Shown here in pieces: positions 9,476 through 21,758 of a DNA stretch of 64,000 bases. Both the position numbers and the translations under genes were made by a program. This DNA comes from Delphinus delphis (taxonomy: Eukaryota > Chordata > Mammalia > Artiodactyla > Delphinidae). Each line of letters starts with the position of its first letter. Positions within the stretch are counted from its first letter, which is position 1. The stretch is from NCBI RefSeq assembly GCF_949987515.2, contig NC_082687.1, positions 121,625,838-121,689,837 on the forward strand. Reading direction: 5' to 3'. The notes below the pieces were generated by a model. It worked only from the letters and a program-made list of their open reading frames with translations, did no database searches and was not told the origin of the DNA.

Positions 9476-11955
9476 CCCTTGAGTTTGACCATGGCAGGTT
9501 CTTAGCAGGTCTCTGGTTCTGAACACATGAATCCACGCATTGACTTCCTCCCAGCTGTAGAGAGGAGGTAGGGATGTATGCACAGGTGAACCTGATTTTG
9601 GATTGCACAAGCAGGAAACAAGATGACAATACAGAGACCCCTTCAAGTCCTTCCCTACTTGTTCTGGAGATAAAGAGATTTAGTGAATTTTACTATTCTG
9701 CTGGGTCTCTTTCCTTTTTGATTTTTATTTTCTTCTTCATCATTGGATCCATTATAGTTGTCTGCAGAATATTTTTGCTCTCCTCTCTGGCCTCACACTA
9801 AGAATCTTCACGGTGGCTCTCCCACCCTACTTTGAGCTCTGCCTCTAATTGAAGCGGATGCTGTGGCTGGATGCTTTACATACGCTGAGGTTGGTAGAGG
9901 AATCATTATACTAGGGCACCATCAGCCCCATGGCCTACATGCATTTCCAGCCTCTGCATGTTTGCATTCCAGTTTTTTTTTACAGGACTTGAATAGAAAG
10001 AAAATTTATGATAGTCTACTCTTTTGAAGTTCCTTTGCTCACAAGATTATTCCAGCTGTTTTGTTTGTTTTGTTGTTAATTTGATCCCATCTGCTGTATA
10101 TCTTCCAGAAATCCCACTAATGGATCACTTCTTATTTTCTAGCACTAATATTAATTTACTCTTATTTTTTGATTTCCATTTGATATTAAGAATGAAGTTA
10201 AGTAAACATATGGGCTCAGGCTTTCATCTTGGACTCTTTATTATTTTTCACTTTTTTTTGGATATCAAGTGCACAGAGGTAAGTTAATCACATACCTCAA
10301 TTCAAGGCCAACTTACCATTTTCTGTGCAAGGTTCCTTTCATTTGTGTGTGTGTGTGTGTGTGTTATTTATATGTGTATGTTATTTTTCCCCTTCATGTG
10401 AAAGCCCACTTCCATTTTATACTTCCTTCATTGCTGGTATCCACCAGAATTTTCTTTTCTTTCTTTTTTTTCTTTTGGGGGGGGAGGAGATTTTATTGTC
10501 ATGATTTATTAACTTCTCTCTTGCATTTCTGACTCTTCTAGAACTGGGTCTTAGGGAAAGGGCCATGGTATTTTATTTTATAAGAAACTGCAGATAAGAA
10601 AAATATTTACATCAATATAAATAGCTATATAACTTAATTATTTTGACCCTGAGCTTGCTATAGTGTTGCTTCCCTAAAGATATAGCTTATTTAAACGTGT
10701 GTCTCCAGACATGTTAAGAAAAATATATTTTTTCTTTATTAGACTGATAGTCATTTACTTGATATGTTCTGAAGAAGGATCTCGAAAACAAATTTTAATA
10801 ACTTTGATCTAGCTTATGAAAGAAAAGATTCAAAGAAGTGACAACTTGATGATTATTAGGGAAACACATTGTCTGAGGCTGTCACCATTCTGGATGCATG
10901 TAGAACAAAAGCTGTTTGGAAGTCTTAATCGACTTTCGTAATTTTAGCTCTGTATTTTCAAAAACTGTGTAGATACTATTTCACACAAATTTAAACCTCA
11001 CACATGGTTGGTGTTGGCATTTTGTGTTTTATGAGCTCAGAGACGATTACATGAAGGATGTTTAACTCTATTCTTGATGAGCCAAACAGGCTAACTACAG
11101 GGTCCTTCACGTGAGGTATTACATTATGAAAGGCTACAGCAGCAATGTACTAAATAGCGCCTAAGGGACCTAAATAAATATATCTCTCGAGTGACTAATT
11201 TGCTAATCCAAATAAACCAAACTCTATCTACACTAGGCAAATAGTATGTGTCTGGAGCCCTGAAGTGACTTGTTTGATTCTGCTATCTATAGAGCCAAAG
11301 AGAATTATTCCATAGAATTTGTTCATTAGCTTCAGTTAGAAAAGTACATGTAAAACTGAAAAGCCTGTTAACAATTCTGATTAGGTATTCCAAAATTTCT
11401 ACTTGAAATAACAGCAACTGTGTATTTCTCTAGCTTATACGTGATCTTCAGGCTGACAGATTTTCTAGAAACTTTGCTTTTGTCTGGATTGGGCTGATCA
11501 ATAAGTCCATTCAAATACTGCAATATGAATTCACAGTATTCATAAGTACTTAATATATGATGACCTTGGATATCAGGCAGAAAAATAAATCTATCCCCAG
11601 AACTATAAGGTGATTTTCTTCTCAGCATTGGGATTACTTTTCTTATTGTTTCATGGCACTCTCACAGTAACAACAAAAAAGGACAGCCCTTGAATAGACT
11701 AATCAGCAAAATTATTGGTTTGAATCACCACAGTCAATTCACCTTTAAGGTTTCTTACAGTCTATGGAATCTATCAACTTGCTTTATATACTTTCTGCTC
11801 TTTTCCATTAGCCATCTTCCTTCTTTTAAGATAAACACTACAATATAGGCATATAGAATTTCTGATTGACACAAATTTTATGTATTTTATGATGGTATTT
11901 TAACACCATCAGAGTTAAGTAACAAACATGAATTCAGAAAGAACATAGACTAGCT
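9476..11955. other. Unassigned DNA
   Basis: Contains a (GT)n at 10344-10364 and T-rich runs near 9972 and 10455. No exon, promoter or confident interspersed repeat seen. A minus frame at 11368-11628 (86 codons) has a non-repetitive translation but no recognisable family. Confidence 0.45.
10344..10364. repeat. (GT)n microsatellite
   Basis: About ten uninterrupted GT units. Confidence 0.95.
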
Positions 11956-12118
11956 TTTCTTTTTCCCCTTCCCTTGCTTTCTTCTGTGTTCTCCCTTTTC
12001 TTTTCTTTTTTTCCTATCTTCCTTCCTCCTTCCCTTCCTTTTTTTCCTTTATCTCTTCCTCCTCTCTCTTTTCCTTTTTCTCCCCCCTCTTCCTCTATTT
12101 CTTCTTTTTTTTTTTTTA
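11956..12118. repeat. ~160-bp polypyrimidine tract
   Basis: Nearly pure C/T on the + strand (CTTCC, TTTCC and CCTCT units), ending in T12. The opposite strand encodes a meaningless Lys/Glu/Gly-rich frame (11934-12224). Long tracts of this type can adopt triplex (H-DNA) structure. Confidence 0.95.
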
Positions 12119-13439
12119 AATAAAAAAGTACCCCCAAAGCCGTGTCAGCTGTCCTGGTGGTCCTGGCACAAGCATGTCCATTGCCCTCGTCAGCATTGCT
12201 TGGGGAGGAGCTGATGTTCTTCATGATTTGTATCTGCTACAGGGTCCCTTACTGGAGGCTGCAGCTCCTGGGGCAAAGGACATGGTGGAGGTTGGAGCAA
12301 ACCAGGAGTTCACTTAATGGCCTGAGCCTGGTGGTGACCTCACAGTTTCAGAGAGAAATTGGGAGGAACTGTGCTGTCAACAACAGGAAGTTGGTGAAAA
12401 ATGAAAGATGCCCTTGGGGAGTGAAATGAAGAGCAGATGGCTTTAATTGTTAGCCTTACTGTGACAACTGACAAGAGAAATTCTGCTCTCTTGACATTTA
12501 AAAGATACCAGACATACCAGTGACCACATTCCATGGCTTCTTGAAGGTTTCCATGTCAGGGAATTCAAACTCCTCTCTATTTTTATTACTGAACAGTCCA
12601 TAAAAACTGCAGGTGATAAGATGCCTGATGGGCTAACCCTCTAATAGTTTGATAAGTCACTGAAATGCACACAAGGTAAGGGAGTAGGAAGTCGTAGGTG
12701 AAAGGAGGCACCCAGGCAGGGAAGTTCTGAGGGATTTATATGCTGCTGCAAGGAAAAACAAGCCCACAACTCAGGTGCAAAACAAGATCCATCTCTATAA
12801 GCCCAAGGGATCTTTTTATTCCTATGACTATTTGTAGAAATCCAGTTAATTTTTTTATTTGTCATATTCTGGAAGAGTCCTCCTTCCGAAAAAGAAGTAA
12901 AAGATTTCTGTGGAACCTCTGAACAAAAGAGGTAAAATAAAAATGAATGTTAGCTCAGATATTATTTTCACAGTCAATTTCTATGTAAGAATGAGAATGC
13001 TGAAGTGTAGAAGATGGCGAGTGTAGCCCCAGGTAGAAGCCATCTTCAGAAACAGAAAGATAAATAAATACACTCAATCCTGAGAAGTGGAGACTGTTAA
13101 CATCAATATACAATTATTGGATTGAAGGTTCCTGATGCATTCTCAGTATTAATAAATCTCTTTCTTCCCTAGTGATATGAAATAAGAACATTTAACCATG
13201 ACTGAAATCTTATTGTAAGGGCTATTTAAAATAAGATTTACATGTGAAAAATAAGTATTTATTTTTCAGGCAGATGCTATGGCATCTCTATGACAACTAC
13301 AACAACTTGATTTTCTAATTTTTCATTGGGATTTGGTGTATAAATCTCCCAGCAACCCCAGCCCTGGGTAGAATAACACTAAAGCATCCTTTCCACACTG
13401 GCTCGCAGAGAGCCCCAGCAGAATTCAGCTCCAGTTACC
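12119..13439. other. Unassigned DNA with a GC-richer first part
   Basis: 12129-12360 is GC-richer and non-repetitive in look but shows no sustained frame, splice logic or family I recognise. The remainder is AT-rich. Confidence 0.4.
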
Positions 13440-13833
13440 CACACTGATAACTGGCTTGAAAATTAATACTTTATTGGCCCCCCTCTCTTTCCTGTCTCAA
13501 TTCCCTATTCCCCTGCTTGTATTTACTGACCTCAAACCCTACTTGGACTGGAATCTTTGTGTTAGGCCTGATTCTGGAAGAATCCAAAATAAAACACCTT
13601 CCCTGATATACACACCCTCCCATGCTTTTTCACCCATGCTTTTTCACTGTGTTCCCACATACCCTGGGAGATCATTCCCATCACGCTCTGTTTTAATCAT
13701 TTGTTGATTTATTCTCGTTTTTTTATCCCACTTTTTGAAGTTAAGAATTGTAATTTAACTCTCCATATTTGGATCCAAGCAATGGCTGGCGTATAGCTAG
13801 TGTTTATAAATGTTGTTGAATGAGTGCAAAGTT
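13440..13833 (+). repeat. L2 3'-region fragment
   Basis: Pyrimidine-rich 'ctgatatacacaccctccca'-type coding decay leads into the L2 tail: 'caagcaatggctggcgtata', 'gctagtgtttataaatgttg', 'ttgaatgag'. Confidence 0.55.
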
Positions 13834-14170
13834 TTTCCAACTCTGTTGTGCTTCTGATCTACTTAGTTATGAGTCTTGGCATTTCTGCTTTCATATCTCC
13901 TGCCCAAACTTTCCATGCGTTCACCATCACCCCAGCTCAGGCTCTTATCATTTTTTACATAGACTATTGCAATTGTTTCCTACCTGATCTCCTAGACTCA
14001 GATGTCAGGTGTCTTTATTTTACAACACACTCTAAACCACAGGACAACAATCATTCTGAAAATGCCAGTTTCACTTTGTCCCTCCTTTCCATAAAACATC
14101 TAGTAGTTCCCACCAGCCTTTTATGTTAGTCTAGCATTTTGTTAAGGTTCTCATTCATTGTATTTTCTCT
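13834..14170 (+). repeat. L2-like fragment, tentative
   Basis: Blocks such as 'atagactattgcaattgttt', 'cctacctgatctcctagact' and 'cagtttcactttgtccctcc' follow the order of L2 ORF2 C-terminal DNA. This would precede rather than follow the tail at 13833, so it is a separate copy or a rearrangement. Confidence 0.4.
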
Positions 14171-14199
14171 CTATTTAGATAAACATTATATGCTGGAGA

Positions 14200-14284
14200 C
14201 GCAGCATCACAGTGGTTAAGAGCAAAGGCTCTAGAGGCAGGCTCTTCAAATCCTAGATTTGAAATCCCAGATCTAAGCCTGTGT
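14200..14284 (+). repeat. MIR 5' fragment
   Basis: The tRNA-related head of MIR is readable: 'cacagtggttaagagcaaag', 'gctctagaggcaggctcttc'. It breaks off where the LTR begins. Confidence 0.7.
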
Positions 14285-14776
14285 TGGAGAGAATGATGGC
14301 CCCTAAAAGATATTGGTTCCCAATCAAAGGAACCTGTGATGGTTACCTAATATCATGGACTTTTTGCAGACGTGATTAAATTAAAAACCTTGAGATAAAG
14401 AAATTATACTGGATTATCTGGATGGGTCCTAAATGCCATGACAAGTGAACATTTTTAGAGAGATGCAGAGGAAGATTAGATACATAGAGAGGAGAAAGTA
14501 TTGTGAAGATGGAACAATGAGAGATTTGAAGATGCTGGCCTTGAAGATTGGAGTGCAGTGTCCCTGAGCCATGGAATGTTAAGAGCCACCAGAAACTGAG
14601 TCAAGGAAGGGATTCTCCTGAAGAATCTCTGGAGGGAGCACAGGTCTGAGAACACCTCAATTTCAGCCCAGTGATGCTTAATTCAGATTTCTGGAACTGT
14701 GAGAGAAGACATGTTTGTTGTTTTAAGCCACCAGATTTGTGAAAATTTCTTATATCAGCTACAGGAGGATAATACA
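14282..14776 (+). repeat. MaLR/MLT1-type solo LTR
   Basis: Characteristic blocks in order: 'gatggcccctaaaagatatt', 'ggaacctgtgatggttacct', 'ttttgcagacgtgattaaat', 'gattatctggatgggtccta', 'ggaactgtgagagaagacat', 'gttttaagccaccagatttg', and a terminal 'aataca'. It inserted at or near the MIR. No internal region. Confidence 0.8.
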
Positions 14777-14787
14777 CATCCCTTAAG

Positions 14788-14825
14788 ACAGCAGTCCCCA
14801 ACCATTTTAGCACCAGGGACTGGTT
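14788..14825 (+). repeat. hAT-like DNA transposon end, tentative
   Basis: 'cagcagtccccaaccatttt' followed by 'agcaccagggactgg' resembles the CAG-starting terminus of mammalian hAT elements. Very short. Confidence 0.35.
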
Positions 14826-16134
14826 TTTTCTTTTTTCTCTAAATATCAATGAATTGACCAAATTTGTACGTTTGAAATATTTTCATCCTTGCCAAAAGGA
14901 AAACAAACATTTTATTTAGTCTTCTTTTATTTGTGGAAATTCTACAGTATAGAGGTATAAGGAAGATCAGGCAAATTTATCAATTATGCTGCAATTTCCT
15001 CTTTAGTGGCCTGTGTCCACCATTGGAGGTGATCTTCAGGGCAGGGCTTCACGCTGGTCTGAGCACAGGGCATGGTGTACCCTAGCATTTAATATTTATT
15101 GTATGAACAATGCTCTTCAGTACCTCTGTGTGGGTGTGCTATAACTTTTTAGACCCTGGCCAAAGAATACCAATGGTAGATGCAGTTGTCCCAAGTGGAT
15201 TTTAATGAAATTCATGCTTTCCTATTTATTGCTTGGTGGGCCTTTTGATACTACACGCAAAGTTTAAAAACAATAACTTTGAGGAAAGAGAAGTTGAGGA
15301 TCCTAGTTCTGACATAGAAACACTATGCCCTAGCATTCCTAAAGTTTAATGTTGGTGACTATTAGGAAAGCAAATATTTCACGCAAGGGTAAGCCCTCTA
15401 ATTGCATTTGTGTTGAATGCCTGCCAGATCCACGTGTAGAGGGTTCTATAGGTATTTTTCTGATTTCACCCTCCCATCTGAGGCCATTTCAAAAGTGCTG
15501 TGGGTGGAAGGAAAGAGAAGGAAAGTCAAAAACACAGGAAGAAAGGCGAGGGGGTCGAGGGAATGGAGGCAAGAAAGGGAACAAGTGAAACCCTCTTGGG
15601 AAGGGAAGCTGTGTTTCATTTCAGTTGCTTGGTTTGGAAGGAAGCCTGTAGAATATTGAATAACATAAGAAAACACACGGCAGCCCTCTCTTCTCAGTTT
15701 CTCTGAATTTATGTAGAATTGTATTAGTAAAACCAAAAATTAAAACTCTTGTGAAATTGTATTGTTTAATACTATATTTAATTATTTGTAATTTGTGACG
15801 AAATTTAATTAAAAAGCCGTATAACTTCATCTCTGGGAAATGAAGTACTAAATTGATTTTAATTTGTTAGCAAAGATTCACTTACGTTAGTTGTTTGCTA
15901 GTAATTTCTCTTCCTTACTTTTTGTCAGTATATTAGATAAGGATTTGTAAAAACACATTTTCATAAAAAGAAAAAAAGTAAGAATATTGTTCATGTATCT
16001 CTTAAGTTTCCACTACTATAAGATAATAACAACAAAGAATAAGTGGTGAGAAAATGCTTTAATCCATGGACAGTTTTAAATGAAGTCTCCAAATCCTGCT
16101 TGATAACTGGATAATATGAACTTACACATGATTA
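14826..16134. other. Unassigned AT-rich DNA
   Basis: Overlapping short frames at 15349-15830 lie in a purine-rich stretch. No domain or repeat family recognised. Confidence 0.5.
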
Positions 16135-16270
16135 TTTGCTAAGCCTCATCTTTCTTATTGCCAAATTGAGAGTAAAAATTGTACCAATTTTATAAAGTTT
16201 TTGTGAGCATTAAGCATACATAAAGTGCAGGCACATAGTAAGTATTCAACAAATATTAGCCTCATCCATT
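16135..16270 (+). repeat. MIR 3' fragment
   Basis: Reads 'ctaagcctcatctttcttat', 'ttttataaagtttttgtgag', 'cattaagcatacataaagtg', 'ggcacatagtaagtattcaa', the usual MIR 3' half. Confidence 0.75.
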
Positions 16271-16404
16271 ATCTTTGAATGGCTTCAACCTAACTAGGAA
16301 AAAAACCATCAAAAGTAAAGACAAACAGCAAATATTACAGATTTAGTTATCCATATAAATTATATGTATATCTGATGGACAAGCAACAGGTTTTTGAGAT
16401 AAAT

Positions 16405-16545
16405 GTCTCATTCATGAATTCAATAAATTAATTCAACATTTATTGAGCAACTATTATATGCTGAGCATTTTTCTAGGGGCTCAAGTTCTGGTGAGAGATA
16501 AAATAGAAACACCTCCACTTTCACAGAGCTAACATTTCAGTGCTG
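16405..16545 (-). repeat. Ancient LINE 3' end (L2/L1M type), antisense
   Basis: Pattern 'aacatttattgagcaactat', 'tatatgctgagcatttttct', 'aggggctcaagttctggtga', 'cacagagctaacatttcagt'. Common decayed LINE tail; the clade is uncertain. Confidence 0.55.
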
Positions 16546-16867
16546 GAACACAATGACTCAGTAAAAAAATGAATGAAAAATGTAATACCAGACTGCATGG
16601 TAAGTACAAAGAAGACAAAAATAGGATAAGGGACTAGTTGGGAGAGGTGTGTTATAGTGTGGGAGAGATAGATTTAGCACAGTGGAAAAAATTACAAGAC
16701 TCTGAGTTAAATTTGATTTTCAAATAAATACCAAATACTTTTTAGGATAAGTATGGCATATTGTACTAAAAATTCTTTGCTGTTTAATGTGAAATTCAAA
16801 TTAGGCTGGGCATCCTCTATTTTTATCTGGCAACCCTATAGAGGAGTGAGGATCTGAAGATGAGACT

Positions 16868-17185
16868 GATTTTATTTTTCTTCCAGGTTTATTGAAATAA
16901 AATTTATTTTATTTAAATATATTTAAAGTGTATAATGTGATGATTTGATATATGTATTCTTTATGACATGATTCCCACAATAAGTTAATTAATATATAAT
17001 TAACTTCATCAACTCACATAGTTATCTATTTCTTTTTTTTCCGGTAAGCCACTGAAGATCTATTCTCTGAGCGAAATTCAAGTATACAATATAGTGTTAT
17101 TAATTATAGTCACCAGTCTATACATTAGATCCTCAGAACTTATTCATCTCATGAGTGAAAATTTATAGATATTTTAACACAGATC
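16868..17185 (+). repeat. L1M (L1MA/L1MB-like) 3'UTR fragment
   Basis: Blocks in order: 'ggtttattgaaataaaattt', 'gtgataatttgat'-like sequence, 'aattcaagtatacaatatag', 'ttattaattatagtcaccag', 'cattagatcctcagaactta'. These are the 3'UTR of eutherian-era L1M elements. Confidence 0.75.
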
Positions 17186-18283
17186 TGCCTTTCATCCAGT
17201 TTTCTGGGTAGGGGTTGAGGTGTGCACTTCAGCTCTCACGATTTCCCGTTGTTCACATCTAAGGAAAGCGATGCTGTGCCATGGTCCTAGAAATCCAGTC
17301 CTATTTTTTCCTTAATAGTATAGCTGAAGTGTAAAGAAAAATTTCCATGTTGTCAGGCAATAAACGCAGACCCTATGTCTTCCTATACTGAAAAATACAG
17401 CATGCTACTGAAGGAAAAATCTAAAAATGTTTTTTGAAAGTTTAAAGATTTCTATGAAGATTTTCCTTTTTTTTTGCCAGGACTAACACCATTCATGGAG
17501 ATGGCCTATATTAGAAGCCATTGCCAGTCACAACACTGTTAAAGGTATAAGTTTTGCTATATTTGAGTTTCTCTGGTTTGAAAAATAAAATAACTTTCAG
17601 TGAAATGCACATAGCATCAGCCTGGACTGAGTCTGGAACTCTTAACACTCCCCATGCAATCTGCTCAGTTCATTATTCCAGTGAATGGTTAAGTCTCCAT
17701 GCACCAGATTCTGGAGAAGCCTCGGAAAGGCCTAATACACTGAGACCTGGAATAGGGCTGGATTTGTGTCATTGTGGCCTGAAATCTGTGCTTCTAAATG
17801 TGGAGAAAAAGCCAACTGAGGAGGCCTGGCAGGCAGAAGAGCTAGGATAAAATTTGCACCTATGTAGTTTGGGACTTAGGGTTGTTTTGTTTTGTTTCTT
17901 TCTCCCTCTTTATATTTCTAACAGAAATACTACAATATGAACATCTTTGTTTCGAGGAAATGCAGGCTGTTTTCACCTCTTACAGGATACAAGCGGTGGG
18001 GAGAGAGAAAAAGAAGAAAGTAAGCAGGTAGGGGGAAGGGATGAAGAGGAGAAAGGGAAAGAAGAAATGGGAGAAGAGAAAGAGTGGAAAGAAGGAAGGA
18101 AGGAAGACATAAAGGGGAACAATAATAAATTACATTTGAGTGCCCATTAAAATATTTAAAATGAGGCTGCTAATGACGTTATTTTAAATTGGAATTTTCT
18201 CATAGTAAAGGACAGGAAGACAATGGAGAGCAAAATAAGTAATCAAAAGTGGTGTCTAGGGGCAGGTGAGGGGAAATTCCAGG
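17186..18283. other. Unassigned DNA with a GA-rich tract
   Basis: A purine-rich tract lies at about 17998-18115. A 98-codon frame at 17554-17850 has no recognisable domain. Confidence 0.45.
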
Positions 18284-18300
18284 CAAACTGGCAAACTTTA

Positions 18301-18480
18301 TTTTTATTTTTTTTTTAATTTGGTTGCACCAGGTCTTATTTGCAGCACGTGGGCTCCTTAGCTGCAGCATGTAAACTCTTAGTTGCGGCATGTGGGATCT
18401 AGTTCCCTGACCAGGGATCAAACTGGGGCCCCCTGCATTGTAAGGCAAAGTCTTAACCACTGGACTGCCAGGGAGGTCCC
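18301..18480 (-). repeat. CHR-type SINE, older short form, with perfect TSD
   Basis: Minus-strand head at 18480: 'ggggacctccctggcagtcc', then a B-box-like region ('gtttgatccctgg') and a body of 'catgccgcaactaag' and 'acatgctgcagctaagg' blocks, then a T-rich (A-tail) end at 18301. It is flanked by an exact 17-bp duplication, 'caaactggcaaacttta', at 18284-18300 and 18481-18497. Confidence 0.95.
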
Positions 18481-18497
18481 CAAACTGGCAAACTTTA

Positions 18498-19801
18498 AAT
18501 TCTGCTTTATTTTGCTTAATATAAATAAGTTCCTTCAGGAGTTCAAGCATTTTATTTTTGCAGTAGCTTTTAGAAACTACTTTACTATGTTACAATCTCT
18601 TTTTGTTTTACTTTATTTTTGAAAGACAGCAGATTCTGATGGATTTCCTTTAGAAAAGAATACATTTAAGTTCATTGCCAGTGTCTCATATCTACCCCAC
18701 TTACATTCAAATATTCAGATTTAAAAAAAAAAAAGAATTATTCCTTCCTGCAGCAGTCTTCTAATTATTTTCAAATCTCACCATTGTCACCGTTCATTAT
18801 TGCCATCATCCTTACCATTATCATCCAGTCTTCTTCTCAAAACTCCACTGGATGCATGACACTGTGACAGGAGATATGCCAGGGAGCTCTTTGGCTGAGT
18901 GGATGACCCCACCACAACTTCCTCTCCCAAGATGGACTTTTATGTTTCTCAGGCTGACTATTAGGAGACTGGATTGGTCAGTTGCTGTCGATGTTAACAT
19001 CCAAAAACTGTCTTTCTCAGGCTAGAACCTAGGTTGGTTTCAAAACTCTTTACAATATCACAGCTTGGTGACAGGAAAGCCTGTTTTCCAGCAGCCTCTG
19101 CCCTTTACTTATTTCTTTCACTCCCACCAATTTATCTTTGCAGTTCTAGGGAATATTGCCAAGTCCCCTCTAGATGGGGGTAGGCACTGTAAATCCCTAA
19201 TTCCCAAACTAATCTTATAGCAGGGGACATGTTCTGGGCAGCCTTCCCATTCTGCTAACACCACACGTATTTTTTTTCTTTCTGAAGTGTGTTCTATATC
19301 CTGCATGCTTTCTTATCCAAAAGTTAATTATCAAATTTACTGCATACTTTTAAAAATTCAGAACACCTGAACCTGGGACAGCACACATTACTTTTATTAT
19401 ATGAACTGAGAAATCAGCTTGAATTCTTATTTAACCAGTAGAGTTTAAGTTTCCCTAAAACTGGAGACCATTTGAAAGAGTTGGTTTTAGTGTGCTCAAA
19501 GACAAATAAGTCCCTCTAGATTATTCAGAAAACGTCGTGGACATGTGCCAACCCTCAGTTATTCAAAAATAGATGATCCAGGGTTTTGCTTTTTTAGAAT
19601 TTTCTTTTGTGTCTAGTTGTTTTATTTTTGACCACTTGCTGATGGTTATAGTCTCTATCAAAAGAACGGGGAAAAAGAAGGTAATATTCAAATACTAGTG
19701 TATTACCATATGATGCATTGGCCAGTACTTGTAGAAACAAAGAACAAATTTCCTCATAATTTGGACAAGAAGTATAATTTTTAAAAAAACACAATAAAAA
19801 A
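18498..19801. other. Unassigned AT-rich DNA
   Basis: Contains A12 at about 18722. No gene or confident repeat. Confidence 0.5.
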
Positions 19802-20097
19802 GTCACCTTGTACCAAAACCAGACAAAGATATCACAAAAAAAGGAAATTACTGGCCAATATCACTGATGAACATAGACGCAAAAATCCTCAACAAAATAC
19901 TAGCAAACTGAATCCAACAATACATTAAAAGGATCATACACCATGATCAAGTGGGATTTATCTCAGGGATGCAAGGATTTTTCAATATCCACAAATCAAT
20001 CAATATGATACACCACATTAAAAAACTGAATTATAAAAACCATATGATCATCTCAATAGATGCATAAAAAGCTTTTGACAAAAATCAACACCTATTT

Positions 20098-20471
20098 ATG
20101 ATAAAAAAAACCCTCCAGAAAGTGGGCATAGAGGGAACATATCTCAACATAATAAAGCCCATTTATGACAAAACTACAGCTAATATTATACTCAATGGTG
20201 AAAAGCTGAAAGCATTCCCTCTAAGATCAGGAACAAGACAAGGATGCCCACTCTCACCATTTTTATTCAACATCACTTTGGAAGTCCTGGCCACAGTGAT
20301 CAGAAAATAAAAAGAAACAAAAACAATCCAAATTTGAGAGGAAGAAGTAAAACTGTCACTGTTGCAGATGAAATGATAATATACATAGAAAAACCTAAAG
20401 ATGCCACCAGAAAACTACTAGACCTCATCAATGAATTTGGTAAAGTTGCAGGATATAAAATTAATATATAG
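20098..20471 (+). pseudogene. LINE-1 ORF2 reverse transcriptase core, broken
   Basis: ORF2 of LINE-1 encodes an endonuclease/reverse transcriptase that copies the element's RNA at a nicked target. Here only part of the RT domain is open. The first frame (20098-20310) carries the conserved '[14 protein letters not shown]' block and then stops. The second (20244-20471, another frame) carries the region of the catalytic aspartates, but reads 'VADEM' where active elements have a two-aspartate 'ADD' core. A frameshift therefore separates the two blocks, and the second catalytic aspartate is replaced by glutamate. Upstream sequence (19850-20090) is also RT-domain DNA but is closed by stops. Non-functional. 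Identification as L1 RT is secure; activity is excluded. Confidence 0.9.
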
Positions 20472-21462
20472 AAATCTATTGCATTCTATACACTAACAAT
20501 GGAATATCAGAAAGAGAAATTAAGGAAACAATTCTATTTACCATCACATCAAAAAGAATAAAATATCTAGGAATAAACCTATGTAAGGCAAAAGACCTAT
20601 ACTCCAAAAACTATAAGACACTGATGAAAGAAACTGAAGACCACACAAACAGATGAAAAGATATACCGTGTTCTTGGATTGGAAGAATCAATATTGTTAA
20701 AATGACAATACTACCCAAGGCGATCTAGTCAATTCAATGCAGTTCCTATCAAATTACTCACAGCATTTTTCATAGAACTAGAACAAATAATTTTAAAATT
20801 TGTATGGAAACACAAAAGGCCCTGAATAGCCAAAACAATTTTGAGAAAGAACACAGCTCGAGAAATCAGGCTTCTGACTTCAGACTATACTACAAAGCTA
20901 CAGTAATCAAAACAGTATGGTACTGGCACAGAAACAGACACATAGATTAATGGAACAGGTTAGAAAGCCCAGAAATAAACCCATACACTTATGGTCAATT
21001 AATCTATGACAAAGAAGCAAGAATATACAGTGGAGAAAAGACAGTCTCTTCAATAAGTGGTGCTGGAAAAACAGGACAGCTACTTGTAAAAGAATGAAAT
21101 TAGAACATTCTCTAACATCATATACAAAAATAAACTCAAAATGGATTAAAGACCTAAATGTAAGAACAGATACTATAAAACTCCAAAAGAAAGTATATGC
21201 AGAACACTCTTTGACATAAATTGCAGCAATATATTTTTGGATCCATCCCTTAGAGTAAAAATAAACAAATGGGACCTAATTAGACTTAAAAGCTTTTGCA
21301 CAGCAAAGGAAACCATAAACAAAATGACAAGACAACCTAAGGAATGGGAGAAAATATTTGCAAATGATGTGACCAACCAACAAGGGCTTAATTTCCAAAA
21401 TATACAAACAGCTCATACAGCTCAACATCAAAAAACAAACAACCCAATCAAAAAATGGGCAG

Positions 21463-21758
21463 GAAGAAACAGAGACACAGATGTAGAGAACAAGTGTATG
21501 GACACCAAGGGGGGAAGGGGGGTGGGATGAATTGGTAGATTGAGATTGACATATATACACTACTATGTATAAAATAGATAACTAATGAGAACCTACTGTA
21601 TAGCACAGGGACCTCTACTCAATGCTCTGTGGTGACCTAAATGGGAAGGAAATCCAAAAAAAGAGGGGATATACGTATACAATAGCTGATTTACTTTGCT
21701 GTACAGCAGAAACTGACACAACATTGTAAAGCAACTATACTCCAATAAAAATTAATTT
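21463..21758 (+). mobile_element. LINE-1 3' end nested in another LINE-1
   Basis: A 3'UTR-only copy ('cagatgtagagaacaagtgt', 'cctactgtatagcacaggga', 'actccaataaaaattaattt') sits in host ORF2. It is flanked by the 12-bp duplication 'aaaaatgggcag' at 21451-21462 and 21759-21770. Same 3'UTR type as the copies at 5084, 28825 and 50248. Confidence 0.95.

Noticed and set aside
11368..11628. 86-codon - strand frame with a natural-looking translation
   Set aside because: No family recognised, and frames of similar length are common here. Only conservation could rescue it.
11934..12224. Lys/Glu/Gly-rich 96-codon - strand frame
   Set aside because: It translates the polypyrimidine tract.
12129..12360. 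Processed pseudogene or exon
   Set aside because: GC-richer, but no sustained frame, no known protein and no poly(A)/TSD signature.
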